This document shows positions 38,039 to 46,378 of a DNA stretch of 64,000 bases, piece by piece. Origin of the DNA: Micromonospora sp. WMMD1155 (GTDB taxonomy: Bacteria; Actinomycetota; Actinomycetes; Mycobacteriales; Micromonosporaceae); the NCBI RefSeq assembly GCF_029581275.1, contig NZ_CP120742.1, forward strand, positions 4,774,501 to 4,838,500. Direction: 5' to 3'. A model generated the notes under the pieces. The model searched no databases. It was not told the DNA's origin and was given only the letters and a program-made list of their open reading frames with translations. The translations under genes were made by a program, and so were the position numbers. Numbering within the stretch: position 1 is the first letter of the stretch; the number at the start of each line of letters is the position of its first letter.

Positions 38039-38980
38039 ATGGGATACGCGGTGGTGCTCGGCGAGGCGCTGGTCGACCTGCTCGACGGTGAGCGCGACGG
38101 TGAGCGGGTCTACCGGCAGGCGATCGGCGGAGGGCCGCTCAACGTCGCCGTCGGCGTGGCCCGGCTCGGAGGCGAGGCACAGTTCGTCGGTTCGCTCGGC
38201 GACGACGTGCTGGCCGATCGGATCCGCGCCTTCCTGAGCGCAGCCGACGTCGGGCTGGCCGGCGCGGTCACGGTGCCGGCGCCGACCACGCTCGCGGTGG
38301 TCACGTACGCCGGACCGGAACCGGACTTCCGTTTCTACGGCGAGCCGGCCTCCTACGGGCTGCTCGGCCCCGACGACCTGGATCTCGCGCTGATGGAGGG
38401 CGCGGACGTCCTCTACTGCGGCTCGATCGTGCTCCTGCGGCCCGGCACACTCGCCGCCGCCCGACGTGCCTGGTCGCTCGCCACCGGTCTGCGGGTCTTC
38501 GACCCGAACGTGCGTCCCCGGCTGCTGGACGGGCCCACCGCTCTGGAGGGGCTGCGCGAGGTGGTGGCCGAGTTCGCCGCCGGAGCGCACCTGGTCAAGC
38601 TGAGTGCCGCCGACGCCGGACTGCTCTACCCGGGTGAGCCGGTCGAGGGGGTCGCCGCGTACCTGCGCGAGCTGGGCGCCTCCACGGTGGTGGTGACGCT
38701 CGGTGCGGCCGGTGCGGTGCTGGCCGCCGCCGATGCCGACCCGGTCCGGGTGCCGGCCCCGAAGGTCGACGCGATCGACGCCACCGGCGCGGGTGACTCG
38801 GTGATGGCCGCGTTGATCGCCGATCTGCTCGTCGGCGGTGAGCCGGTCACCCCGGACGGTTGGGTCGAGCGGGTGGGTTTCGCGCTGCGGGTCGCCGGTC
38901 TGGTCTGCGAGTCGCCGGGTGGCGCAACCGCCATGCCCACGCGCGCCGATGTGGAACGTCGCTTCGGAAGCCGGGGTTGA
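38039..38980 (+). CDS. PfkB-family carbohydrate kinase
   Basis: The ATG at 38039 (GAGGACGGGAGA upstream) gives 313 residues. The N-terminal GGGPLNVAVGVARLGG and the C-terminal DATGAGDSVMAAL signatures are those of the ribokinase/PfkB family; the Asp of TGAGD is the catalytic base. The likely substrate is fructose or another sugar. It starts 113 bp after the XdhC-family gene. Confidence 0.9.
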   Translation: MGYAVVLGEALVDLLDGERDGERVYRQAIGGGPLNVAVGVARLGGEAQFVGSLGDDVLADRIRAFLSAADVGLAGAVTVPAPTTLAVVTYAGPEPDFRFYGEPASYGLLGPDDLDLALMEGADVLYCGSIVLLRPGTLAAARRAWSLATGLRVFDPNVRPRLLDGPTALEGLREVVAEFAAGAHLVKLSAADAGLLYPGEPVEGVAAYLRELGASTVVVTLGAAGAVLAAADADPVRVPAPKVDAIDATGAGDSVMAALIADLLVGGEPVTPDGWVERVGFALRVAGLVCESPGGATAMPTRADVERRFGSRG

Positions 38981-38995
38981 GTCGTCGGCGTCGTG

Positions 38996-39024
38996 TTGAC
39001 GCCCTCACCATGTGAACGTTAACA
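38996..39024 (+). promoter_or_regulatory. Candidate promoter and operator of the alpha-galactosidase gene
   Basis: TTGACG (38996-39001) and TTAACA (39019-39024) are 17 nt apart. The near-palindrome TGTGAACGTTAACA (39011-39024, 12 of 14 positions symmetric, CG centre) overlaps the -10, as expected for LacI-family repression of a glycosidase gene. Confidence 0.5.
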
Positions 39025-39073
39025 TCGACATCTTGCGATGGAAACATCCCTGCGCTTCTCGCCGGAGGCTTCG

Positions 39074-40900
39074 ATGTCACCAGTCCTGGTACCTCCGTCG
39101 TTCCGCCCCCTCGCGGCCATGCTGATCATGCTTCTGGTGGCCGCGGCCGGCATCTTCGTCAGCCCGCCACAACGGGCGCTCGCCTGGGACAACGACGTGG
39201 CCGACACCCCACCGATGGGCTGGAACAGCTACGACTCGTTCAACTGGCGGGTCACCGAGGCCGACGTCCGGGCCAACGCCGACTACATGGCCACCAACCT
39301 GCGGCAGTTCGGCTGGCAGTACGTCGTGATCGACTGGGCCTGGTACTACCCCGGCCAGCACAACAACAGCCCCAACCAGGACGCCAACCTGCAACCCCGG
39401 CTCCGGATGGACGCCAACGGACGGCTGCTGCCGGACACCACCCGCTTCCCCTCCGCCGCCGGTGACAACGGGTTCAAGCCCCTCGCCGACTACGTCCACG
39501 CGAAAGGGCTGAAGTTCGGCGTCCACCTGATGCGCGGCATCCCCCGCCAGGCCGTCGCCGACAACGTCCCGATCCTCGGGACCACCTGCCGCGCCAACCA
39601 GATCAACAACACCACCACCGCGGCCTGGCTCAACCTCATGTGGGGCCTGAACATGTCCAACCCCTGCGCGCAGACCTACCTGGACTCGGTGTTCCAGCTG
39701 CTGGCCTCCTGGGGTGTCGACTTCGTGAAGGTCGACGACATCGCCGCGCCGACGTACCGGCAGGCCGAGGTCGAGGGATACCGCACCGCCATCCAGCGCA
39801 GCGGCCGTCCGATGGTGTTGAGTCTGTCGCCCGGGGCGACCCCGCTGGCCGGCGGCGGGCACGTGCAGAACAACGCGCACATGTGGCGCATCGTCAACGA
39901 TCTGTGGGACAACTGGTCGTCCGTGGACGCCCTCTTCGACCAACTCCGCAACTGGACCCCGTACCGTGCCACCGGCGCCTGGCCCGACCCGGACATGATC
40001 CCGATCGGTCGGCTCTCCAAGTACGGGCCGGTCGGCTCGCCGCGCTACTCCAACCTGACCGCGGACGAACAGCGCACCCTGATGTCGCTCTGGGTGATCA
40101 ACCGCGCGCCGTTGATGTGGGGCGGCAACCTGGTCGAGAACCGCGCCTCCGAGCTGGCGTTGATGACCAACGCGGCGGTGTTGGCCGTCGACCAGAACAG
40201 CACCGACAACCGCCAGCTCACCGGTGGCACCCGGCAGGTGTGGACCGCCGACGTGCCGGGCGGCGACCACCGGTACGTCGCCCTGTTCAACCGGGAGAAC
40301 AGCGCCGCCCCGGTGACTGTCAACCTGGCCGACCTGGGCATCGGGTCGGCCACCGTGACGGACCTGTGGTCCGGTGCGGCCCTCGGCACGGCGAGCGGGA
40401 CCTTCACCCGTACCCTCCCGGCCCACGGCGCCGGGCTGTACCGGCTCGCGCCGGAGACCACGGTGCCGGTGCCCACCACCTCCACCCTCACGGCACGGCA
40501 CAGCGGCAAGCTGCTGGACGTGTCCAACAACGCGACCACCGACGGCGCCGACGTGGTCCAGTGGGCCGCGAACGGCCAGCCCAACCAGCGGTGGCGGTTC
40601 CAGGACGCGGGCGGGGGCTACCAGACCGTGGTCAGCGTGCACAGCGGCAAGTGCCTCGACGTGTACGGCGGCGCGGGCGCCACCGCCGACGGGATCCGGG
40701 TGACCCAGTGGACCTGCAACGGCGGCACCAACCAACAGTGGCGCGTACAGGACCTCGGCACCGGCTACGTGCAGCTCGTCGCCCGGCACAGCGGCAAGTG
40801 CCTGGACGTGCTCAACGCCGCCACCACCGACGGTGCCCGCGTCGTGCAGTGGACGTGCAACACCGGCAACCAGCAGCAGTGGCGGCGTACCCCGGCGTAG
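39074..40900 (+). CDS. Secreted GH27 alpha-galactosidase with ricin-type CBM13
   Basis: ATG 39074 has GGAGG at 7 nt, better than ATG 39038. The 608-residue protein has a signal peptide (hydrophobic to about residue 35, AxA-like ALAWD), then a GH27 barrel: TPPMGWNSYDSFN at the start, nucleophile in VDFVKVDDIA, acid/base in WPDPDMIPIG. A beta-sandwich follows, then a C-terminal ricin B/CBM13 beta-trefoil with three repeats of HSGKxLDV ... QW (the last two HSGKCLDV). It releases terminal alpha-galactose (or alpha-N-acetylgalactosamine or beta-L-arabinopyranose in some members). Confidence 0.92.
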   Translation: MSPVLVPPSFRPLAAMLIMLLVAAAGIFVSPPQRALAWDNDVADTPPMGWNSYDSFNWRVTEADVRANADYMATNLRQFGWQYVVIDWAWYYPGQHNNSPNQDANLQPRLRMDANGRLLPDTTRFPSAAGDNGFKPLADYVHAKGLKFGVHLMRGIPRQAVADNVPILGTTCRANQINNTTTAAWLNLMWGLNMSNPCAQTYLDSVFQLLASWGVDFVKVDDIAAPTYRQAEVEGYRTAIQRSGRPMVLSLSPGATPLAGGGHVQNNAHMWRIVNDLWDNWSSVDALFDQLRNWTPYRATGAWPDPDMIPIGRLSKYGPVGSPRYSNLTADEQRTLMSLWVINRAPLMWGGNLVENRASELALMTNAAVLAVDQNSTDNRQLTGGTRQVWTADVPGGDHRYVALFNRENSAAPVTVNLADLGIGSATVTDLWSGAALGTASGTFTRTLPAHGAGLYRLAPETTVPVPTTSTLTARHSGKLLDVSNNATTDGADVVQWAANGQPNQRWRFQDAGGGYQTVVSVHSGKCLDVYGGAGATADGIRVTQWTCNGGTNQQWRVQDLGTGYVQLVARHSGKCLDVLNAATTDGARVVQWTCNTGNQQQWRRTPA

Positions 40901-40928
40901 CCGGGTCGGGCGCGCCGCGGGACGAGGG

Positions 40929-41759
40929 TCAGCCCTCGCCGTTGAGTTCCAGGTAACCGCGCCTGGCGGCGATCAGGGCGGCGCGCGCACCGAAGGGCGC
41001 CTCGGCGGCCACCCGCTCCGGCGGGGCGCTGCCGGTGTGCGCGGCCCGGATCAGCCAGGCCAACCTGGCCAGCTCGGTGTGCTGGGCGCGGACGAAATCG
41101 ACGTCCACCGGGTCACCGTGACCCGGAATGACCACCGTGCGCGCGGTGGTCAGCCGCAACAGGTCCGCGACGGCGTCCGGCCACCGCAGGGGGTACGAGT
41201 CCTCGAAGGCGGGCGGGCCGCTCTGCTCCACCAGGTCCCCGGCGACCAGCACGTCGGCGTCCGGCACGTGCACCACCAGGTCGGCCTCGGTGTGCCCCCG
41301 GCCCGGGTGCCGCAGCAGCACCCGCCGGCCACCCAGGTCGAGCGTCGTCTCCGTCTGCACCGGGTGCGTCGGGGCGAGCAGCGGAGTGTCGGCCAGCTCG
41401 GCGGCGAGCGTCGGGTGCTCCGTCCGCACCTCCTCGTACGCCTCCCGGCGCAGCCGCTCCGGCTCGTCGCGCAGGGCCGCGGCGGCCAGCTCGTGCGCGT
41501 ACACCGGGCGGGGTGGCGCACCGGCCAGGACGGCGTTGCCGAAGCAGTGGTCGTAGTGGTGGTGGGTGTTGACGAGCGTCAACGGCCGGTCGGTGACCGC
41601 CCGGACGGCGGCGGCCAGGTCGGCGGCCTGCGCGGCCGACGAGAGCGTGTCCACCAGCAGGGCCTCGTCGTCGCCCACCACCAGGGTGACGTTGACCCGC
41701 AGCATCGGCTCGCGCAGCAGGTGCACCCGGTCGGCGACCTCGACGAACCCGGCGTTCAC
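40929..41759 (-). CDS. Metallo-beta-lactamase-fold hydrolase
   Basis: A 276-residue cytoplasmic MBL protein. Metal ligands are visible: NTHHHYDHCFGN (HxHxDH), GRGHTEADLVVH, AGDLVEQ, and PGHGDPVD. Such proteins are thiolesterases, lactonases or glyoxalase-II-like; the substrate cannot be told. It overlaps the hotdog gene by 4 bp, and pairing with a thioesterase fold suggests a CoA- or thioester-linked substrate. Confidence 0.88.
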   Translation of the reverse strand: MNAGFVEVADRVHLLREPMLRVNVTLVVGDDEALLVDTLSSAAQAADLAAAVRAVTDRPLTLVNTHHHYDHCFGNAVLAGAPPRPVYAHELAAAALRDEPERLRREAYEEVRTEHPTLAAELADTPLLAPTHPVQTETTLDLGGRRVLLRHPGRGHTEADLVVHVPDADVLVAGDLVEQSGPPAFEDSYPLRWPDAVADLLRLTTARTVVIPGHGDPVDVDFVRAQHTELARLAWLIRAAHTGSAPPERVAAEAPFGARAALIAARRGYLELNGEG

Positions 41760-42160
41760 GAGGCCCGCCCGGCGCGTTCCACGAAGCGTTGCCGGTCCAC
41801 CATGATCCGGTCGACCCGGCCCCGGGCCACCGTCTGGTCACCGTCGCTGACCGTGACCTCGAACGACAGCCGACGACCGTCGACGGTCGCCAGCAGGGCC
41901 TGCGCCCGGACCGTCCGGCCGACAATGGTCGGCGCCAGGTGCTCCACCTCGACCCGGGTGCCCACCGTCGTGAACCCGGGCGGCATCCCGGTCGCCGTCG
42001 CCGCGACGGTGGCCGCCTCGGCGAGCGCGAGCACCCGGGGAGTGCCCAGCACCGGTACGTCCCCCGAACCCACCGCCTGGGCGGTGTCCGCGTCGGTGAC
42101 TGTCAACTCGACCTGGGCGGTCAGACCCGGCGCGAAGGCCGGCTCGGGCTGCTCCTGCAT
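41756..42160 (-). CDS. Hotdog-fold thioesterase-like protein
   Basis: ATG 42160 gives 134 residues; frames continuing to 42232 are Arg-rich noise. The pattern VLALAEAATVAATATGMPPGFTTVGTRVEVEHLAPTIVGRTVRAQA ... FEVTVSDGDQTVARGRVDRIMVD is that of hotdog thioesterases of the fluoroacetyl-CoA-thioesterase-like group (Thr/Glu/His site: VGTRVEVEH). It is cytoplasmic and forms an operon with the MBL gene. Confidence 0.8.
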   Translation of the reverse strand: MQEQPEPAFAPGLTAQVELTVTDADTAQAVGSGDVPVLGTPRVLALAEAATVAATATGMPPGFTTVGTRVEVEHLAPTIVGRTVRAQALLATVDGRRLSFEVTVSDGDQTVARGRVDRIMVDRQRFVERAGRAS

Positions 42161-42298
42161 GGTCGTCAGCCTAGGTGCTCGCCGGGCCCGTCGAGCACGC
42201 GCCCGGCGATCCCGACACCCACCGTCTCCCACCTGTGCGCGGGCGCGCCGGGTGGTCCCCGTCGGTCGATGCCGTACCCGTCGTTAACCTTGACGGCG

Positions 42299-43384
42299 AT
42301 GGCCGTCGTGACTGACCCCCAGCCCCCCGCCCGGACCGACCCACCCGCGTCCCCGGACGGTGGTCGTCGGCGCGTCGTCGCCATGACCGTCTGGGCGGTC
42401 GCCTTCGTCGTCGCGTGGCTGGCCATCGGGTTGCCCACCGACCCCGCGTACGCCTTCGTCTGGATCTGGGCGGCGACGATCGCCTGGAACAGCGAGCGAC
42501 CGTGGCGCAGCCACCTGCGCTTCGCCCGGGACTGGGTGCCGGTGGTGCTGCTGTTCGTCGTCTACAACCTCTCCCGGGGGTTCGCCGACAACGGGGCCAC
42601 CCCGCACGCGATGGAGTTGATCGTCGCCGACCGGTTCATGTTCGGCTGGGCCACCGGCGGGGAGGTGCCGACCGTCTGGTTGCAGCAGCACCTCTACCAC
42701 CCGCAGGTGCACTGGTGGGACGTCGCGGCGAGCTGGGTGTACTTCTCCCACTTCGTGGTGGCGCTCGCCGCCGCCGCGGTGCTGTGGCTGCGTGACCGGC
42801 ACCGCTGGGCCGCGTACATGCGGCGCTGGGGTTTCCTCTGCGCCGCCGGCCTGGTCACCTACTTCCTCTACCCGGCCGCCCCGCCCTGGTGGGCCGCGCA
42901 GAACGGGCTGCTCACCGAGGTCGCCCGGATCTCCACCCGCGGCTGGAAGGCGTTCGGCATGCACGGGGCCGGCAACGTCCTCAACGCCGGTCAGATCGCC
43001 TCCAACCCGGTCGCCGCGATGCCGTCGCTGCACACCGCGTGGGCGCTGTTCGTGGTGCTGTTCTTCCTGACCAGCACCCGCCGCCGCTGGTGGCCGCTGC
43101 TGCTCGCGTACCCGCTGGCGATGACCTTCACCCTGGTCTACTCGGGCGAGCACTACGTGATCGACGTGCTGGTCGGCTGGGCGTACGTGGGGTTGACCTT
43201 CCTGGTGGTCGGCCTGGCCGAGCGTGGCTGGGCCGCGTGGCGGGTCCGTCACCCGAAGACCCGAACCCAACCGCCCCCCGAACCCCCCGCCACCACCCCC
43301 GAAACACCGACCGGCGAACCCCCGTCCCCCCGCAAACAAACCACCCCCACCAGCCCAGACCCCCAAATCCCCGCCGACCACTAA
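42299..43384 (+). CDS. PAP2-superfamily integral membrane phosphatase/transferase
   Basis: A 361-residue polytopic protein (about six TM helices). The phosphatase signature is split: MPSLHTAWALF and YSGEHYVIDVLVGW with the two catalytic histidines, as in the PAP2_3/inositol-phosphotransferase (Aur1-like) subfamily. It likely acts on a lipid phosphate at the outer membrane face. The C-terminal tail is Pro/Thr-rich (TPETPTGEPPSP). Divergent from the hotdog gene. Confidence 0.88.
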   Translation: MAVVTDPQPPARTDPPASPDGGRRRVVAMTVWAVAFVVAWLAIGLPTDPAYAFVWIWAATIAWNSERPWRSHLRFARDWVPVVLLFVVYNLSRGFADNGATPHAMELIVADRFMFGWATGGEVPTVWLQQHLYHPQVHWWDVAASWVYFSHFVVALAAAAVLWLRDRHRWAAYMRRWGFLCAAGLVTYFLYPAAPPWWAAQNGLLTEVARISTRGWKAFGMHGAGNVLNAGQIASNPVAAMPSLHTAWALFVVLFFLTSTRRRWWPLLLAYPLAMTFTLVYSGEHYVIDVLVGWAYVGLTFLVVGLAERGWAAWRVRHPKTRTQPPPEPPATTPETPTGEPPSPRKQTTPTSPDPQIPADH

Positions 43385-43436
43385 CCCCCGGGCGTGCTCA
43401 CCCCTCCCGGTGACCCCGCCCTCGGCGGCCCGCCCC

Positions 43437-43498
43437 TGTTGATCAAGAGCTTTGCGTCAGGAATCGCGGGTGCGGTGACGCAAACCTCTTGATCAACA
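43437..43498. repeat. 23-bp hairpin, copy 2 of family B
   Basis: Arms 43437-43459 (TGTTGATCAAGAGCTTTGCG...) and 43476-43498 differ at one position; loop 16 nt. The arm is the same as in the hairpin at 35256-35309 with one change. It lies between the convergent PAP2 and PH-domain genes, so a bidirectional terminator is likely. Confidence 0.9.
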
Positions 43499-43522
43499 CG
43501 AGCGGGGCGTGGGGGGTTCGAG

Positions 43523-44947
43523 TTAGGGGCGGTGGCGGGCTTGGTGGGCTCTGTGGGTCAGGTCGGCGGCCAGGGCCCAGGCTTCGGTCAGGTCGCGGTC
43601 CTGGGCGGTGGCGCTGGAGCCGCCCGCGGTGTCCACGTGCACGGAGGCCAACCCGAGGCGGCGCTGGATCGGCCCCTGCACCACCCGCACGCTCTGGATA
43701 CGGGCGTACGGCACGATCACCAACTGGCGGGTGAGCCGCCCGGAGCGGGTGGCGAACACCTCATCGAACAGCCCCGCACCGAGCGCGCGTCGGCCCAACG
43801 GGTGCAGCCACCGGGTCCGGGGCGGCGGAGGGCTCAGCGTCATGGTGTCGAGGCGTACCCCGGGAAGCACCTCGGCGACGATCATCGTCGCGGTCGGCAG
43901 GTCACCGACCGGTAGCAGGCGGTCGGGTCGGTTGCGGTCGTCGGCCTCCGCGACGGAGAACCCGGCCACCTCCAGGCGCAACCGCAGCCAACCGTTGACC
44001 CGCCACAGCAGCGGCCAGGTGGCCCGTACGGACTGCACCCGGGCCAGCGGCACGGTCTGCGAACGGGTCTCCAGTAGGCCGTTGTGCACCCGCAACGTGC
44101 CGCCGTCGCGGGCCAGCCGGAAGTTCCAGTCGTCGAGCACCCGGCGCACCGGTTGCAGCAGCACACCGGCCATCGCGGTCAGCGTGCTCGCCACCGCGAC
44201 GAAGGACCACGACCCGGCGGTGAGGAACTGGATCACGACGAACGCCACACCGAACGGCAGCAGGAACGCCTGCGGCGTGAGCAGTTGGCTGGTCAGCAGG
44301 CTCTGGTTGCGTACCGCGTGCAGTGGTCGGCCCGGCGCGGCCACCGTCGGCGCCGGTGCTCCCGGGACCGCCGCGGACGTCGCGTGCTCCGGTGCGGGGA
44401 CCTGCGCCACCCGCCCCGCCAGCTCCAGCAGCCGAGCGCGCAGCCGGGCCGCGTCGGCCACCCCGAGGTACGCCAGGGGCGCCTCCGTCTTACCGCCACC
44501 GACCACCTCCAGCCGCAGCTCGGCCAGGCCGGTGAGCTGGGCGAGCAGCGGCCGGACCACCTCCACGGCCTGCAGGCGCTCCAACGGGATGGCCCGGGTA
44601 CGCCGCCAGAGCAGCCCCTCGTACACCCGAAGCTCGCGGCCCACCACGTGGTAGCCGGTGTTGTACCAGCTCACCACCGACAGCACTGTCGCGCCGAGCG
44701 CCAGCACCGCCACCATGGCGGCGAACCAGCCGAAGCCCACCCGGGACAGCGTCGACCAGGACAACCCGGCGATCACTACGACCAGTGACTTGGCGCCGTG
44801 CAGGACAGGGCTGAGCGGGTGCAGACGTTGCCGGGGCTCGCCGGCGCCGCCCTCCGCCGGTGCCTGCCATGCGCCCGGCGGCACCGAGTCGTGCGGTGTC
44901 GGGACGGCGGGTGGCACGGTGCTCGGCTCGGCGGGCCCCTCGCTCAT
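43523..44947 (-). CDS. Bacterial PH-domain membrane protein, large partner (YdbT-like)
   Basis: A 474-residue polytopic protein with repeated bPH2 (DUF304) domains: the pattern GRELRVYEGLLWRRTRAIPLERLQAVEVV, then GTLRVHNGLLETRSQTVPLARVQSVRA, then TRSGRLTRQLVIVPYARIQSVRV, each following a pair of TM helices. Proteins like Bacillus YdbT pair with a smaller YdbS-like protein; here the smaller partner is the next gene upstream. Members have been linked to membrane-stress or antimicrobial-peptide functions; the role here is unknown. The start ATG 44947 lies just outside the 60-bp repeat. Confidence 0.88.
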   Translation of the reverse strand: MSEGPAEPSTVPPAVPTPHDSVPPGAWQAPAEGGAGEPRQRLHPLSPVLHGAKSLVVVIAGLSWSTLSRVGFGWFAAMVAVLALGATVLSVVSWYNTGYHVVGRELRVYEGLLWRRTRAIPLERLQAVEVVRPLLAQLTGLAELRLEVVGGGKTEAPLAYLGVADAARLRARLLELAGRVAQVPAPEHATSAAVPGAPAPTVAAPGRPLHAVRNQSLLTSQLLTPQAFLLPFGVAFVVIQFLTAGSWSFVAVASTLTAMAGVLLQPVRRVLDDWNFRLARDGGTLRVHNGLLETRSQTVPLARVQSVRATWPLLWRVNGWLRLRLEVAGFSVAEADDRNRPDRLLPVGDLPTATMIVAEVLPGVRLDTMTLSPPPPRTRWLHPLGRRALGAGLFDEVFATRSGRLTRQLVIVPYARIQSVRVVQGPIQRRLGLASVHVDTAGGSSATAQDRDLTEAWALAADLTHRAHQARHRP

Positions 44948-44957
44948 CGGGCCGGCC

Positions 44958-45111
44958 CTCGCGAACCCGGCTCACTCCTCGCGCTCACAGGGCCGTTCTT
45001 CGTTCGCGACTGCGGGGCTCGCAAACCCGGCTCACTCCTCGCGCTCACAGGGCCGTTCTTCGTTCGCGACTGCGGGGCTTGCAAACCCGGCTCACTCCTC
45101 GCGCTCACAGG
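44958..45111. repeat. 60-bp tandem repeat between two PH-domain genes
   Basis: The period is exactly 60 bp: 44958-45017, 45018-45077 and a partial 45078-45111, with 2 differences in the first unit. Read on the minus strand each unit contains TGAGCGCGAGGAGTGAGCC, with the stop codon of the upstream gene in the third unit, and a GAGGAG Shine-Dalgarno-like block in every copy. Adjacent units without spacers exclude a CRISPR array. Confidence 0.92.
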
Positions 45112-45887
45112 CCCTCCGCCCGGTCTTCGCCGAGCGCGGTGAGCCGGTCGCGTAGCCGGGACGCCTCTGTGGGCCGCAGCCCGGGCACCCGGGCGTCGCT
45201 GGCCGCCGCGGCCGTGTGCAGCTGCACGGTGGCCAGGTCGAAGGCGCGCTCCAACGGCCCGGCGCTGACGTCGACGAACTGCATTCGCGAGTACGGAACG
45301 ATGGAGAGCCGCCGGACCAGGAGCCCGTGCCGGACCAGCAGGTCGTTCTCCCGCTCCGCGTACCCCCAGGCCCGCACGGCGCGGACGATCGCGATGGCGC
45401 GCCACCCACCGAGCAGGGCGACGACGGCGACGGCCAACCCGAACAGCCAGTGGCCGCTCAGCGCCCAGCCCACGGCCGTCACCGCCAGCCCGACAGCGAC
45501 CACGATCGCCAGCCGGATCAACTCCACCCAGATCAGGTCGGTGGAGATCGGCTGCCAGTCGACAGTGCTCGGCCAGGGCTCCAACGGCCCCCGCCCCGGC
45601 ACAGGACCGGACGGGCCGGGCGCGTCGGGGGCGGCCGGCAGGAGGCCGGGTGCGGGCAGGTCGGGGGCCCGCTGGTCGGCGGCGGGCGCCGGACGGTGAC
45701 CGGGTGGCAGCGCACCCGGTGGCAGCGGCGCCGGTGACGAGACGTCGGGTGCGGCGGGCTCCGGGCCGAGCGTGCCGGGTGCCGGAAACGCGCCGGGCGG
45801 CGGCTCGACGCCCGGTGGTGCGGAGGCCGGGGTGGGCGGCCAGGTCGGGGAGGTGGGGCCGGGGGAAGCCGGTGGGTCGCCGCTCAC
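45105..45887 (-). CDS. Bacterial PH-domain membrane protein, small partner (YdbS-like)
   Basis: A 260-residue protein with a long Pro/Ala-rich cytoplasmic head (about 110 residues), two TM helices (LIRLAIVVAVGLAVTAVGWAL; LFGLAVAVVALLGGW) and one bPH2 domain (ERENDLLVRHGLLVRRLSIVPYSRMQFVDVSAGPLERAFDLATVQLHTA). It is the upstream partner of the larger PH protein, separated by the 60-bp repeat. It overlaps the next gene by 4 bp. Confidence 0.88.
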   Translation of the reverse strand: MSGDPPASPGPTSPTWPPTPASAPPGVEPPPGAFPAPGTLGPEPAAPDVSSPAPLPPGALPPGHRPAPAADQRAPDLPAPGLLPAAPDAPGPSGPVPGRGPLEPWPSTVDWQPISTDLIWVELIRLAIVVAVGLAVTAVGWALSGHWLFGLAVAVVALLGGWRAIAIVRAVRAWGYAERENDLLVRHGLLVRRLSIVPYSRMQFVDVSAGPLERAFDLATVQLHTAAAASDARVPGLRPTEASRLRDRLTALGEDRAEGL

Positions 45888-46114
45888 GTGTCGAGCGTAG
45901 GCGATCCGGGCACCGGAGTGACGGCACGTAGGAAGCCGCGAGCGTCCAGGAAGTCACCGAGGCTGCTCCGGTGTTCGGCGCAGGCCAGCCAGGTCTTGCG
46001 CCGGTCGGCGTCGTGCAGCCGGGGGTTGTTCCACTTCAGGGCCCAGACGGCGTCGGCCCGGCAGCCCCGGGCCGAGCAGACCAGGGCCTCGTCGGCGGGG
46101 GAGGGCATGCTCAT
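45884..46114 (-). CDS. Small zinc-ribbon-like conserved protein
   Basis: From ATG 46114 (or 46108) this gives 76 residues with four likely metal ligands: CSARGC at the N-terminal side and WLACAEH further on, plus conserved ALKWNNPRLHDADRRKTW. I recognise the pattern as a conserved actinobacterial protein of unknown function. The stop overlaps the PH-gene start as ATGA, so the three genes 46114 to 43523 form an operon. Longer frames to 46312 lack support. Confidence 0.75.
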   Translation of the reverse strand: MSMPSPADEALVCSARGCRADAVWALKWNNPRLHDADRRKTWLACAEHRSSLGDFLDARGFLRAVTPVPGSPTLDT

Positions 46115-46378
46115 CCCGGCCAGTCTAGGGCGGCGGGACGGAGAGTTTGAGCGCCGGGCGACCACGGGGGGAGCCGCCCGGCGACGGGATGAATCGTACA
46201 CGCGGCGGGCCGATCCGTGCACACCCGCGTTTCGCGGTTCGGCCGTCGGGGACGGCGCGGTCCGGCCGCCGGGGACGGCGCGGCGAAAATCGGCTTCTCC
46301 CCACCTCGACACTCAGCAAGGCATGCGAGTCTTGATACCGCACCAGCCGCGACGACCGATTGATGCTGTGGAGGACCG

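Noticed and set aside
44958..45111. Possible CRISPR array
   Set aside because: The 60-bp units abut directly, without variable spacers, and no cas genes are near.
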